Virus record (IMG/VR): IMGVR_UViG_3300046453_000179
Location: 1 to 64,000 of that record
Source of the DNA: a virus
Direction: 5' to 3' (one strand)
Length of the DNA: 64,000 bases
Part shown: positions 1-6,960 of the stretch, piece after piece
Layout of the letters: each line of letters starts with the position of its first letter
Position numbering within the stretch: position 1 is the stretch's first letter
The notes under the pieces: generated by a model
Told to the model about the DNA's origin: nothing
The model's input: only the letters and a program-made list of their open reading frames with translations
Database searches by the model: none
Translations under genes and position numbers: made by a program

Positions 1-681
1 TTATCGCTGAGGCTTCGGCGCCAACGAGCGAATGAATGCCACCTGTTCCGGAGTCTTGATATCGAACTCGATAATCCAGGCCTGACGCAGCAGCCGCGGA
101 GGCAGCTCAGCATATGCTTCGTAGTGCTGGAACCCGGAAAGTTGGAAGGTGCTCTCGCCCACCCAGTCCAATTCGCAGTCATGCAGCACCGCACCGGATC
201 CGTAGGGGTTGTCAAAAATGGCGTACGGCACGTGGCGATTCAAATGCTCGTTTAGCGCTTCACCAGCGGCGAGCTTACCCTCGCTGACATAGGACGGCCG
301 GTCCATCACTTGGCGACGCGGCAATGCCACGCCTCGATCATAGGATCCGCGCATCCGGTAGCCCACCGCGTGGAGCGGCTCGTCCAACTTGCACATCCAG
401 GACTGCGCCGCGTGGACCGGGCCGCACTCCTCGGCGGTGATATCCACGCCCTGGAGCACGAACTCGAAGCCTTTCAGCCACACCAGCTTGATGTTGGCCA
501 GCTCCGCGACGATTGCTTTTGATCCGGGTGCGTAGAGGCGCGCGACTTTCGTCGGTCGGCGCTTGCCTTGGTCAGTCACTTCGGTCACCAGCAACTCAAA
601 CGGTGCGGGTGTCCCGCTAAGCCGAATTGGCTCTGGCAGAAACTCGCCGCCGTTTCGCCGTTTTAAAATCCAGGCTCTCAC
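1..681 (-). CDS. Hypothetical SOS-regulated phage accessory protein
   Basis: A 226-residue soluble protein of unrecognised family; it has no signal peptide or membrane segment and only scattered cysteines. I chose the GTG at 681 because GAGG lies a few bases upstream, and the stop is at 1-3. The promoter just upstream has a LexA-type CTGT-N8-ACAG box in its spacer, so expression should rise after DNA damage. It sits beyond the lysis end of the late block and diverges from the membrane-protein gene at 804, a typical accessory (moron) position. It does not resemble the SRAP/YedK family, DinI or a Y-family polymerase. Function unknown. Confidence 0.75.
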   Translation of the reverse strand: MRAWILKRRNGGEFLPEPIRLSGTPAPFELLVTEVTDQGKRRPTKVARLYAPGSKAIVAELANIKLVWLKGFEFVLQGVDITAEECGPVHAAQSWMCKLDEPLHAVGYRMRGSYDRGVALPRRQVMDRPSYVSEGKLAAGEALNEHLNRHVPYAIFDNPYGSGAVLHDCELDWVGESTFQLSGFQHYEAYAELPPRLLRQAWIIEFDIKTPEQVAFIRSLAPKPQR

Positions 682-692
682 CTCAACCTCAC

Positions 693-722
693 AGAATACT
701 GTATGTAAATACAGTGTATCAA
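693..722 (-). promoter_or_regulatory. Sigma70 promoter with LexA (SOS) box in the spacer
   Basis: Read on the minus strand: TTGATA (717-722), an 18-bp spacer, and TATTCT (693-698). The spacer contains CTGT (699-702), eight bases and ACAG (711-714), matching the enterobacterial LexA consensus CTGT-N8-ACAG including the flanking TA/TA bases. A repressor bound here would cover the promoter of the gene ending at position 1. The box pattern is seen directly; LexA control is inferred from the consensus. Confidence 0.72.
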
Positions 723-768
723 AACATGTGATTATTTCGCAATACTTAATTTTCAGGAAGTGAATGAC

Positions 769-797
769 TTGACCACCACAGCGTTATCGCTTAATGT
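769..797 (+). promoter_or_regulatory. Sigma70 promoter for the membrane-protein gene at 804
   Basis: TTGACC (769-774), a 17-bp spacer, and TAATGT (792-797). The expected start of transcription is about position 804, which is the ATG itself. No Shine-Dalgarno sequence precedes the ATG, so a leaderless mRNA is likely. Confidence 0.6.
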
Positions 798-803
798 CAT
801 CAC

Positions 804-1685
804 ATGAAAAAACAAATAAAAAACTTACTAAATTTTTTTGAAATGGGCCCACAAACGGAGCTATTTAAAACACCATTGTTTCTGGTGTTAGGAGTGATGC
901 CATTCTTCGCAGGTCTTGGAGCATTTTTATGTATACTCTTAAATGAAGCAATTTTCTTACCGTTTAAGTTTAGTAGTGAAGGGTTTAGGAATCTGGCTGA
1001 TCTATATACGATTCCGGCAGCTTTCATTGCGGTAGGATTAAGCTTGGCAGGGCTCTGCGCTCTAAATTTGACCTCAGTTCAGACGAGGGAGCAAATTAAA
1101 CAGTCGATTTCTCAAAACAATCTATCCAATTATTTTAAGCATGCGGAAGAGTTCGCAACGTTTCTGGCAGGAAAATCAGACCTTCCTATAACGCACATGT
1201 CAGCGAGGGAGCATCATAGGCAAATTTTCCCCAACGCGATGAAAGGCGATTTTAGCGTTGACCCACGAACGCTTACTGGATTTGATTATAGTTTGAAGCA
1301 AATACGCGCCAAGGTTGAAGACCTAAACGAGTCTGCGGCCAGTGGAAATCAAATGAACATGCCTCACCACGGTGGGCACCCTGTTGTAGGTCTGCTCTGG
1401 GATATCAACACCATGTCCAATTTATTTGAAATAAGAGCAGTAAAGCGTAAGGTTTTCATAAACCCCAGAAAGCCAGAAGGCGCAATGGGCAGCCTTTTCG
1501 ATTTATTCCACGAGGCTTTTGCCATTGTGAATCTAATGGACTCTTTTTTTCAATTTTCACCAGAATACAAACAGCCTGAGAGTTTAAAATTTTTCTTAAG
1601 GATAGAATTTTCAAAAATTTCCACGGAGAGAATTGCAGATGTTAGATATGCCTTTTCTATACCTATGAGAGAAGTCCCGGTTTAA
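804..1685 (+). CDS. AT-rich accessory membrane protein (likely lysogenic conversion gene)
   Basis: A 293-residue protein. Two strongly hydrophobic segments lie in the first third (about residues 24-47 and 67-90), followed by a soluble, charged C-terminal domain of about 200 residues. The gene is clearly more AT-rich than the surrounding phage genes, a sign of separate acquisition. It lies on the strand opposite the lysis cassette and its stop overlaps the o-spanin stop tail to tail. A good promoter sits directly upstream and there is no ribosome-binding site. Position and promoter suggest expression in the lysogen, for example in host-surface change or defence against other phages. No family was recognised. 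Confidence 0.75.
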   Translation: MKKQIKNLLNFFEMGPQTELFKTPLFLVLGVMPFFAGLGAFLCILLNEAIFLPFKFSSEGFRNLADLYTIPAAFIAVGLSLAGLCALNLTSVQTREQIKQSISQNNLSNYFKHAEEFATFLAGKSDLPITHMSAREHHRQIFPNAMKGDFSVDPRTLTGFDYSLKQIRAKVEDLNESAASGNQMNMPHHGGHPVVGLLWDINTMSNLFEIRAVKRKVFINPRKPEGAMGSLFDLFHEAFAIVNLMDSFFQFSPEYKQPESLKFFLRIEFSKISTERIADVRYAFSIPMREVPV

Positions 1686-2011
1686 GTTGCGCAACCCGCT
1701 AAAGATGCTGCCAATGCCGCCTCATAGCGACGCCCGCGCACCCAGTCCCGAGCCAGCGCCAAAATTTTTTCACCGTCCGCCGCATCCAGTGGCAGTTTAT
1801 CGAACTCGTAGGCCGGCACGGCTGAAACCTCTTTTACGCAGGGCGTGTGCACCGGCACTTCGACGATCTGCGTCGGATACGGCACGGCGGCACAACCCTG
1901 CACCAGCGCGCAAGAAATAGCTACCAGCAGCCCAGGCAGAATCGCGTATTCATGCGGCCTACGGGCGAGCTTAATGCCCGCATGCGGCCACCCTATGCTT
2001 GCATTTTTCAT
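1682..2011 (-). CDS. Rz1-like o-spanin (outer-membrane lipoprotein)
   Basis: A 109-residue protein whose hydrophobic N-terminal stretch ends in a lipobox-like LVQGC (Cys about residue 40), followed by a Pro- and Val-containing segment and a helical tail. This is the layout of an outer-membrane spanin subunit, which joins the i-spanin to fuse the inner and outer membranes in the last step of lysis. The ATG overlaps the stop of the upstream i-spanin gene (ATGA), the usual Rz/Rz1 coupling. The first 20 residues before the hydrophobic stretch are longer than usual. I preferred this start over a much longer open frame because of the overlap and the lipobox. Confidence 0.72.
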   Translation of the reverse strand: MKNASIGWPHAGIKLARRPHEYAILPGLLVAISCALVQGCAAVPYPTQIVEVPVHTPCVKEVSAVPAYEFDKLPLDAADGEKILALARDWVRGRRYEAALAASLAGCAT

Positions 2012-2403
2012 CGCACACTCTTCAATAGCTGGTTCACGAATGGCATGGCCTCGTCGCAGGTAGTGGCGCGCACGCTGGACAGCTGAGCCTGCGCAACATC
2101 CAGGCGCCGGCCGGCGGCGGCAGCGGCGGCCCGAGCGGCATCGCCGCGCGCCTGGGCCTGCGCGGTGGCTCGCTGCATCGATTCCACCGCGCTGTTCTGG
2201 ATGCCGATCGAGGTGCGCAGCTCGGCGCCGACGCCCTGCTCCACCACCAGCCTGGCCAGCGCCTGGTCGCGCGCTGCCGCTGCCAGCCACCAGCCCGTGC
2301 CGGCGCAAGCAGTCACCACCAGCAGCAGGGCGGCCAGCACCACAGTCGCCGCCTTCCAGATGCCGCCGACGATGGCGCCGCCAGCAAACTTCAGTGCATC
2401 CAT
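2008..2403 (-). CDS. Rz-like i-spanin
   Basis: A 131-residue protein with one N-terminal membrane segment (about residues 15-38), then an Ala/Gln/Arg-rich region typical of a periplasmic coiled coil. Rz-type i-spanins have this plan: anchored in the inner membrane, spanning the periplasm and binding the o-spanin. The next gene starts at its stop codon. I chose the ATG at 2403, directly before the hydrophobic segment. Longer in-frame starts upstream would lie inside the preceding gene and add an Arg/Pro-rich sequence typical of a shadow frame. Confidence 0.78.
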   Translation of the reverse strand: MDALKFAGGAIVGGIWKAATVVLAALLLVVTACAGTGWWLAAAARDQALARLVVEQGVGAELRTSIGIQNSAVESMQRATAQAQARGDAARAAAAAAGRRLDVAQAQLSSVRATTCDEAMPFVNQLLKSVR

Positions 2404-2405
2404 GA

Positions 2406-2744
2406 TCAACTCCAATCGGGTATAGGAACGGTCTGGCCAGCCAGCGCGTGCGTGCAATCGTCGAGGAACTGGATCTGGCCATCGGTCACGAACGAATGGC
2501 ACACGCCGCACTTGAACGGCGACTTGCGGCCGGTGCGGGCCTCGTAGTTGCACCAGCACTCGTTCTTATCGCCATCCATGTGGTGCCCGTTGCGGGCGAG
2601 GACCGAGGGCGTGAACGTCGGCCGCGCCGGGTCGCCGTTGTAGCCCCAGATAGGCCGCTGGTGGCCGTCGGCGGCAGGGCCGACCGGCAGCACGTGCACC
2701 TCGCCGCACCCTGGGCAATCGAACGCCACCTGGTTGTCACTCAT
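2406..2744 (-). CDS. DUF6527-like phage protein, Cys-rich
   Basis: A 112-residue protein with CPGC near the N-terminus and later CWC, CGVC and C residues suited to metal binding. The central WGYNGDP...RPTFTPSVL block is what I associate with the DUF6527 phage family (recalled, not searched). Members often sit near endolysin genes, as here: it lies 23 bp past the endolysin and 2 bp before the i-spanin. Its biochemical role is not known. The ATG at 2744 (MSDNQ) was chosen; in-frame extension upstream would run into the endolysin gene. Confidence 0.7.
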   Translation of the reverse strand: MSDNQVAFDCPGCGEVHVLPVGPAADGHQRPIWGYNGDPARPTFTPSVLARNGHHMDGDKNECWCNYEARTGRKSPFKCGVCHSFVTDGQIQFLDDCTHALAGQTVPIPDWS

Positions 2745-2767
2745 CGGCGCGGCCTTGATGCCGACAC

Positions 2768-3250
2768 TCACGACACACCCGTCAGGCACAGGCTGCGCTC
2801 AGCGGCCCGGCGCTTGGTAAGGCCCGGCAGCGCCACCATGGCGCCCAGCACGCGCGCCTTGTCCCAGCGAGGCAGCTGGTTGCACGCGCCGACCAGGTCG
2901 CCGGCGTACAGCATGCGCGCGGCCGTCGAGCTGGCGCGGCTGCAAACCAACGTCGGGCCCAGGTTGAATACCGCGTCGGCGAAGGCGGCCAGCACCGGTA
3001 CCGGCAGGCCTGGCACGCAGCGCTCGACGGTAGCCACCGCCTTCTGCATGTCGGCCGTCAGCAGCGCGCGGCATTCGTCCATCGAGTACAGGCGCTTCGC
3101 CACCACGTCGGCGCCGGTGTGGCCGTAGCACACAGTCAGGATGCCAGGCGGGTCGTAGTAGGCGATCTGACGGATGCCTTCGGCAGGTACGGCGATGATC
3201 GTGGCCAGCACCGCAGCTGCGGCGGCGCGCTGTTTAGGCGTTGTTGCCAT
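2768..3250 (-). CDS. Endolysin, GH24 lysozyme with SAR-type N-terminus
   Basis: A 160-residue phage lysozyme that would cut the MurNAc-GlcNAc bonds of peptidoglycan. The T4/P21-type catalytic spacing is intact: Glu24, eight residues, Asp33, five residues, Thr39. Residues about 7-22 form a weakly hydrophobic Ala-rich helix directly before the catalytic Glu. That fits a signal-arrest-release endolysin, exported by Sec and activated when the membrane is depolarised. The start overlaps the end of the upstream holin gene by 17 bases. A longer in-frame start was rejected because it adds an Arg/Cys-rich shadow sequence. Confidence 0.9.
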   Translation of the reverse strand: MATTPKQRAAAAAVLATIIAVPAEGIRQIAYYDPPGILTVCYGHTGADVVAKRLYSMDECRALLTADMQKAVATVERCVPGLPVPVLAAFADAVFNLGPTLVCSRASSTAARMLYAGDLVGACNQLPRWDKARVLGAMVALPGLTKRRAAERSLCLTGVS

Positions 3251-3473
3251 TGGCGCTTCCCGACAATTCACGTTGCGCCACCAGGCGCGCGATCGCGGCC
3301 GACATCGACACCACCGAAGCGATGCCAGCGAACACGCCGCCCGGGATGCCGGCCGGCTGCACGAACTGCACACCCACCTCCAGGCCACCGAGGATGGCAG
3401 CCAGGATGCTGAATTTCATGGACCAGGCCCGGGTCATCACTGCGCGCCAGTCTTCGATCAGTTCAAGTTTCAT
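3234..3473 (-). CDS. Holin-like small membrane protein
   Basis: A 79-residue protein with two hydrophobic segments (about residues 20-37 and 45-62), a charged N-terminus and a polar C-terminus. Size, topology and place directly before an endolysin fit a class II holin or pinholin. With a SAR endolysin downstream, small membrane-depolarising holes would be enough for lysis. No specific family is certain. The gene overlaps the endolysin start by 17 bases. Confidence 0.78.
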   Translation of the reverse strand: MKLELIEDWRAVMTRAWSMKFSILAAILGGLEVGVQFVQPAGIPGGVFAGIASVVSMSAAIARLVAQRELSGSANGNNA

Positions 3474-3474
3474 A

Positions 3475-3849
3475 TCAGCCTTTCAGTTTGAAGATTCCAT
3501 ACAGCGCGCCGACGGCGCCTGCGATCGCAATAACCCACCGCGCGGGGCGCTCAAGCCAGCCCAGCACGCGCACGCCGCCGCGCATGCTGTTCATGTATTC
3601 CGCGATGTCTTTCAGGGATGGGATGTCCAACTGCGCCAATTGGCCCAGCTGCTGCTTGATGGCCTCGATCCCTTCGGCAGCCTCGCGGCTGAACGAAGTG
3701 TTCGCGGCCAGGTTGCCCTTCATGGCATGCACATCGGCGGCCAGCTTGCCGACAGCGTCCTCGACGCGCCCGATGCGCTCCTCCATCTGCACCATTCGGC
3801 GCTGGTTGTCGCCATGACGGGCGCTTTCTACTGCTTCATCTGCTGGCAT
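3475..3849 (-). CDS. Lysis-cassette protein with coiled coil and C-terminal membrane anchor
   Basis: A 124-residue protein. The first 75 residues are polar and heptad-like, in the manner of XhlA-type proteins. A single hydrophobic segment lies at the extreme C-terminus (about residues 104-119), followed by KLKG. It is the first gene after a strong terminator and stops one base before the holin start. It could be an antiholin, a second holin component or a regulator of the lysis proteins. Only the topology and place are seen; the role is inferred. Confidence 0.7.
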   Translation of the reverse strand: MPADEAVESARHGDNQRRMVQMEERIGRVEDAVGKLAADVHAMKGNLAANTSFSREAAEGIEAIKQQLGQLAQLDIPSLKDIAEYMNSMRGGVRVLGWLERPARWVIAIAGAVGALYGIFKLKG

Positions 3850-3870
3850 ATCTTCCCTTTCGTGGGACGT

Positions 3871-3893
3871 AAAAAAACCCGCCGGAGCGGGTT
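3871..3893 (-). terminator. Intrinsic terminator between tail and lysis genes
   Basis: A perfect 7-bp stem (AACCCGC / GCGGGTT) with loop CGGA, followed on the minus strand by a run of seven T. A copy identical over about 27 nt lies at 25377..25399. Confidence 0.85.
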
Positions 3894-3912
3894 GTGGTAA
3901 AGCGAGTGGTGC

Positions 3913-5091
3913 TTATGCGACCTTGACGATGATCCGGGCGCGGCCGTCGTCCTCAATGGCGATCACTCGGCCGATGGCGCGCATGTACTGAGCGAGGGTG
4001 ATGTCGGCCTCGTCGATGCTCAGGCCGGTGATGCCGTCGCCAGCCCGGACCGGCACGATGAACTGGCCGGGCGTGGCGCCTTGCAGGTTCACCGGCACCT
4101 GGCCTGCGAATGCGATGCGGTCGACGGTCTGGCGGGCCGTCTCGAGCGCCTCATCAAATTCTTGCTGCTCTACCAGGACTGCGGACAGCGCAGCTTCAAA
4201 TTCCTCTTGCACTTCTCGGTAGGCGGCATGCGCTTGTGCCCACTGCGCGTCGGTATCGCCATCCTGCCGCACCGGTACTGTGGGCGCCACAGGCGTTTGC
4301 GGGCGCGCGCCAAGGTTCGCCGCCCAGGTGTCGCCTCCTACCATGCAAGGGCTGGTGGATTTCACCGCGAACGAGATAGCCAATTCCCATTCGTCAGTGA
4401 GATGGCCGTCTGCGGCGATGCCGATGATCTGACCAGGCGCCACCGTACCGCAGTTGGCTGATTTTGCCATGTACTCGGCGTAATCGGCGCCACCGGCGTT
4501 GAGCGTTCCGGCGGCATTCAGGCTGCGGCCGTTGCCCGTGTTCACCGCTAGGTTCAACGCCGTGCCGTTCGAGCTGCCGTAGGCTCCGGAGCAGACCGCG
4601 AAATACGCGCTATTGGCTGCCCGCAACTTCACCACGCCCTGTTGCTCGGTATTTTCGACCCCAGCATAGATAACACCTGGGGCAGTAAAGCTGGTCCCCA
4701 CGCGAACGGTCCCGTCCCCCTGAATTGCGAGCAGGGTGGGGGTGTATTGTGCCGACTCGGTGTCATAGGCCTTAATTTCAAGGCGGTAGCCTTCCTTTTG
4801 GGGAGAGCCATTCCCTTGACTGGTTAAAAAACTCCAGCATCCTGCCCAGTTGGCGGGGGTCTGCGTTACGCCCAGGCGAAACGGTTCGGACGTCGTTCCG
4901 GCAGCAGCGTTTGAAGTAGCTGGAGGCGCAGTCAAGAAACTCGCAGAAATGCCGGTGCCCAGGAACAGGGTGCCGGACATACGCCCGCCAGTCAGCGGCA
5001 CCGCGTTATAAGGGCCGGCCGCGAACGCATCCCACATCTGGTTCAGCACCTCGATAAAGTTGAGCATGCCCGCTTTGAATTTGTTTGCCAT
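3913..5091 (-). CDS. Tail fibre/appendage protein with Peptidase_G2-like autocleavage region
   Basis: A 392-residue protein, the last tail gene before the lysis cassette. The N-terminal 40 residues (MANKFKAGMLNF...) fit a tail-attachment segment, followed by a repetitive beta-rich part. About residue 230 the GADYAEY motif begins a domain like the Peptidase_G2/IMC autoproteolytic chaperone regions of phage tail fibres, which help the trimer fold and then cut themselves off. An acidic helical stretch follows (about 295-335) before a compact C-terminus. The ATG at 5091 was chosen because the preceding in-frame sequence is Arg/Pro-rich shadow. Autocleavage is inferred from the motif. Confidence 0.72.
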   Translation of the reverse strand: MANKFKAGMLNFIEVLNQMWDAFAAGPYNAVPLTGGRMSGTLFLGTGISASFLTAPPATSNAAAGTTSEPFRLGVTQTPANWAGCWSFLTSQGNGSPQKEGYRLEIKAYDTESAQYTPTLLAIQGDGTVRVGTSFTAPGVIYAGVENTEQQGVVKLRAANSAYFAVCSGAYGSSNGTALNLAVNTGNGRSLNAAGTLNAGGADYAEYMAKSANCGTVAPGQIIGIAADGHLTDEWELAISFAVKSTSPCMVGGDTWAANLGARPQTPVAPTVPVRQDGDTDAQWAQAHAAYREVQEEFEAALSAVLVEQQEFDEALETARQTVDRIAFAGQVPVNLQGATPGQFIVPVRAGDGITGLSIDEADITLAQYMRAIGRVIAIEDDGRARIIVKVA

Positions 5092-5093
5092 TA

Positions 5094-5948
5094 TTAATAC
5101 CCTTCGATTTGAAGTGGTGCGGAGTAAATGTTGAAACTCGATGCGCTGATAGCGTCGAGGTTGGTGATGCGGCCGTAGACCATGTGCTGCTGCTCCAGCA
5201 CCGGATCGGCATTCTCTGGGAACAGGCTGCACAGCAGCGGGCGAACCGTGCCGCACTCGTCCACGATACGGGCCAGCCGCGCGCGGTCGGCCGGCGTCAG
5301 AAACTCCAGGTTGATGTTGAGCAGCTTGTGGCGTGTGCCGACGTTGGTTTTCGCGCCGCCGGCGGCTGTGCGGTACCCCTCGCTGGTATCCACCTGCGTC
5401 AGGCTGGCGCCGTAGCTCGCGTTGTATTCCGGCGCCCAATACATGCCGGCGACCAGGCGCGACACTTCGAGGTAGCCGTCAGGGTTGTCGACCGACGAAA
5501 GGTCGATGACCAGCTGACGAACGCTGACCGGCTCAAACCAGGCCACGCCATCCGAGCCGCCGCCGCGCGCCCAGGTGTTCACACCGCCCCATTTGTAGCC
5601 GTTCCAGCCCAGCGGCAGGTAGCCGAACGGAGAAGCGCCCAGCGGCGCCTCCGGGCATGGAAGCATCAGGCCAGTGTCGAGCACCGGCACCGCGTCGCCC
5701 AACCGCTCATAGCCTCGCACGCGCATGCGCGCCGAGCTGTTCATGTTCGTGCGCATCGGCGCCACACAGCCGATCAGTTCGGCTGTGGGCCACGTGGCCG
5801 TGATCGTCACTCCGGTACCGGTGGCGCGCAGCACCGCCGACCGCTCGTCGCGCTGCAGGTTGGCCGGGCCCAGCGTGCCGGCCTGGCTCGACGCCGTCAG
5901 CACCGCGCGATCGATGGCATTGTCGTGGAGGATTCGTAGGTTGTTCAA
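5094..5948 (-). CDS. Tail structural protein (distal tail/adhesion module)
   Basis: A 284-residue protein without a signal peptide or membrane segment, mostly beta-strand-like with many Trp, Tyr and Gly. Its place among the last tail genes points to a baseplate or tail-tip component; a carbohydrate-binding role is possible but not shown. It overlaps the upstream gene by four bases (ATGA) and ends 2 bp before the fibre gene, so the set is translated as a unit. The specific family was not recognised. Confidence 0.68.
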   Translation of the reverse strand: MNNLRILHDNAIDRAVLTASSQAGTLGPANLQRDERSAVLRATGTGVTITATWPTAELIGCVAPMRTNMNSSARMRVRGYERLGDAVPVLDTGLMLPCPEAPLGASPFGYLPLGWNGYKWGGVNTWARGGGSDGVAWFEPVSVRQLVIDLSSVDNPDGYLEVSRLVAGMYWAPEYNASYGASLTQVDTSEGYRTAAGGAKTNVGTRHKLLNINLEFLTPADRARLARIVDECGTVRPLLCSLFPENADPVLEQQHMVYGRITNLDAISASSFNIYSAPLQIEGY

Positions 5949-6694
5949 GGTAAAATCGCCCCCTCAAGGATGAAATATGCGCACCGGTTATAGGTATCAC
6001 CGTTACTGCCGTCCCGCGCCTCGGTGGCGTTGTATTGATAGCGCTGACTGACGATGGTGCCGCTGGAGAGCGTCGTGGTTGACGTGCGCATCCACGCCCC
6101 GAGCAGCTGCGTGAACAGAAAGGTGTTGTTGGTGCCGGGCGCGAGGCCATGAGAACTGAAGTCGTCTGCCGGCGCGCCCATCACTACCGGCCGCGTAACC
6201 GACACGATTTCTTGGGGCAACCCAGTATTAACCCCGCTGCCACGTGGAAAAAGTGGATACGGCTGCGACAGGTCGTAAGCCACCTGCGTTGTCGCCGGGT
6301 TCCGAAGCAGCACGCCGCGCGCGCCGTATTTCGTGGCAGCGGCAAACGCCCAGACATCAAGCTGGTACTGCACGGTGTCCATATTATTTGCGTCAGGTGT
6401 GCTGCCGCAGTAACACGTCGCTTCCCATACCCCAGTTGACACCTGAACGACGCTGATAACACCTACGCGCCGACCGATTGGCAAGTCCAGTGCGACTATG
6501 ATCGGTGTCGGTGAATTAATGCGATACCGGGCATAGCCTCCCACTCGACCCGGGACATCCAAGGTGGGGACACCGGTTGGCTGTACTACCGCACCCTGTA
6601 ACGCCATCTTGCCAATGCAAACCAGGCCGATAGCATCCGTGCTGAGCGTGAGCTCCCGAGCGCCATTGCGCAGACGCATGCCGCGTGCGCTCAT
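5945..6694 (-). CDS. Tail-tip associated structural protein
   Basis: A 249-residue, beta-rich, soluble protein with no recognised domain. It starts inside the stop of the upstream 89-residue gene (ATGA) and its own stop overlaps the next start. This tight coupling in the distal tail operon supports a virion role. A longer reading frame exists upstream, but the extension is basic, low-complexity shadow sequence lying across the neighbouring gene. Confidence 0.65.
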   Translation of the reverse strand: MSARGMRLRNGARELTLSTDAIGLVCIGKMALQGAVVQPTGVPTLDVPGRVGGYARYRINSPTPIIVALDLPIGRRVGVISVVQVSTGVWEATCYCGSTPDANNMDTVQYQLDVWAFAAATKYGARGVLLRNPATTQVAYDLSQPYPLFPRGSGVNTGLPQEIVSVTRPVVMGAPADDFSSHGLAPGTNNTFLFTQLLGAWMRTSTTTLSSGTIVSQRYQYNATEARDGSNGDTYNRCAYFILEGAILP

Positions 6695-6960
6695 TTGGCG
6701 AACAGCGCTACCTGCGCCCCCGCTGCTGCTGACGGGAAAGCAAATCGCAGGCGACCTGGTGGATTGCTGATTACTGCAAGTGGCGCGCCGCGACCGGTGC
6801 CGGCTGAAAGCGCAGTGCCCGTAGCGCCGGCGAAATCCGGGAAGTCGAAATTTCCGCCACCGGCAGGTACGGTGACAATGCCCAGACAAACCCCGCCAGT
6901 AGCTAGCGATGAGTCGAACACCACCACGTTGTTCTGTCGCACGCGGCAACCTGTCGTCAT
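6691..6960 (-). CDS. Small tail-associated protein
   Basis: An 89-residue protein rich in Gly, Ala, Val and Phe, with no charged clusters and no membrane segment. ATGA overlaps on both sides join it to the genes before and after. Probably a minor virion component of the tail tip. No family recognised. Confidence 0.6.
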   Translation of the reverse strand: MTTGCRVRQNNVVVFDSSLATGGVCLGIVTVPAGGGNFDFPDFAGATGTALSAGTGRGAPLAVISNPPGRLRFAFPSAAAGAQVALFAK

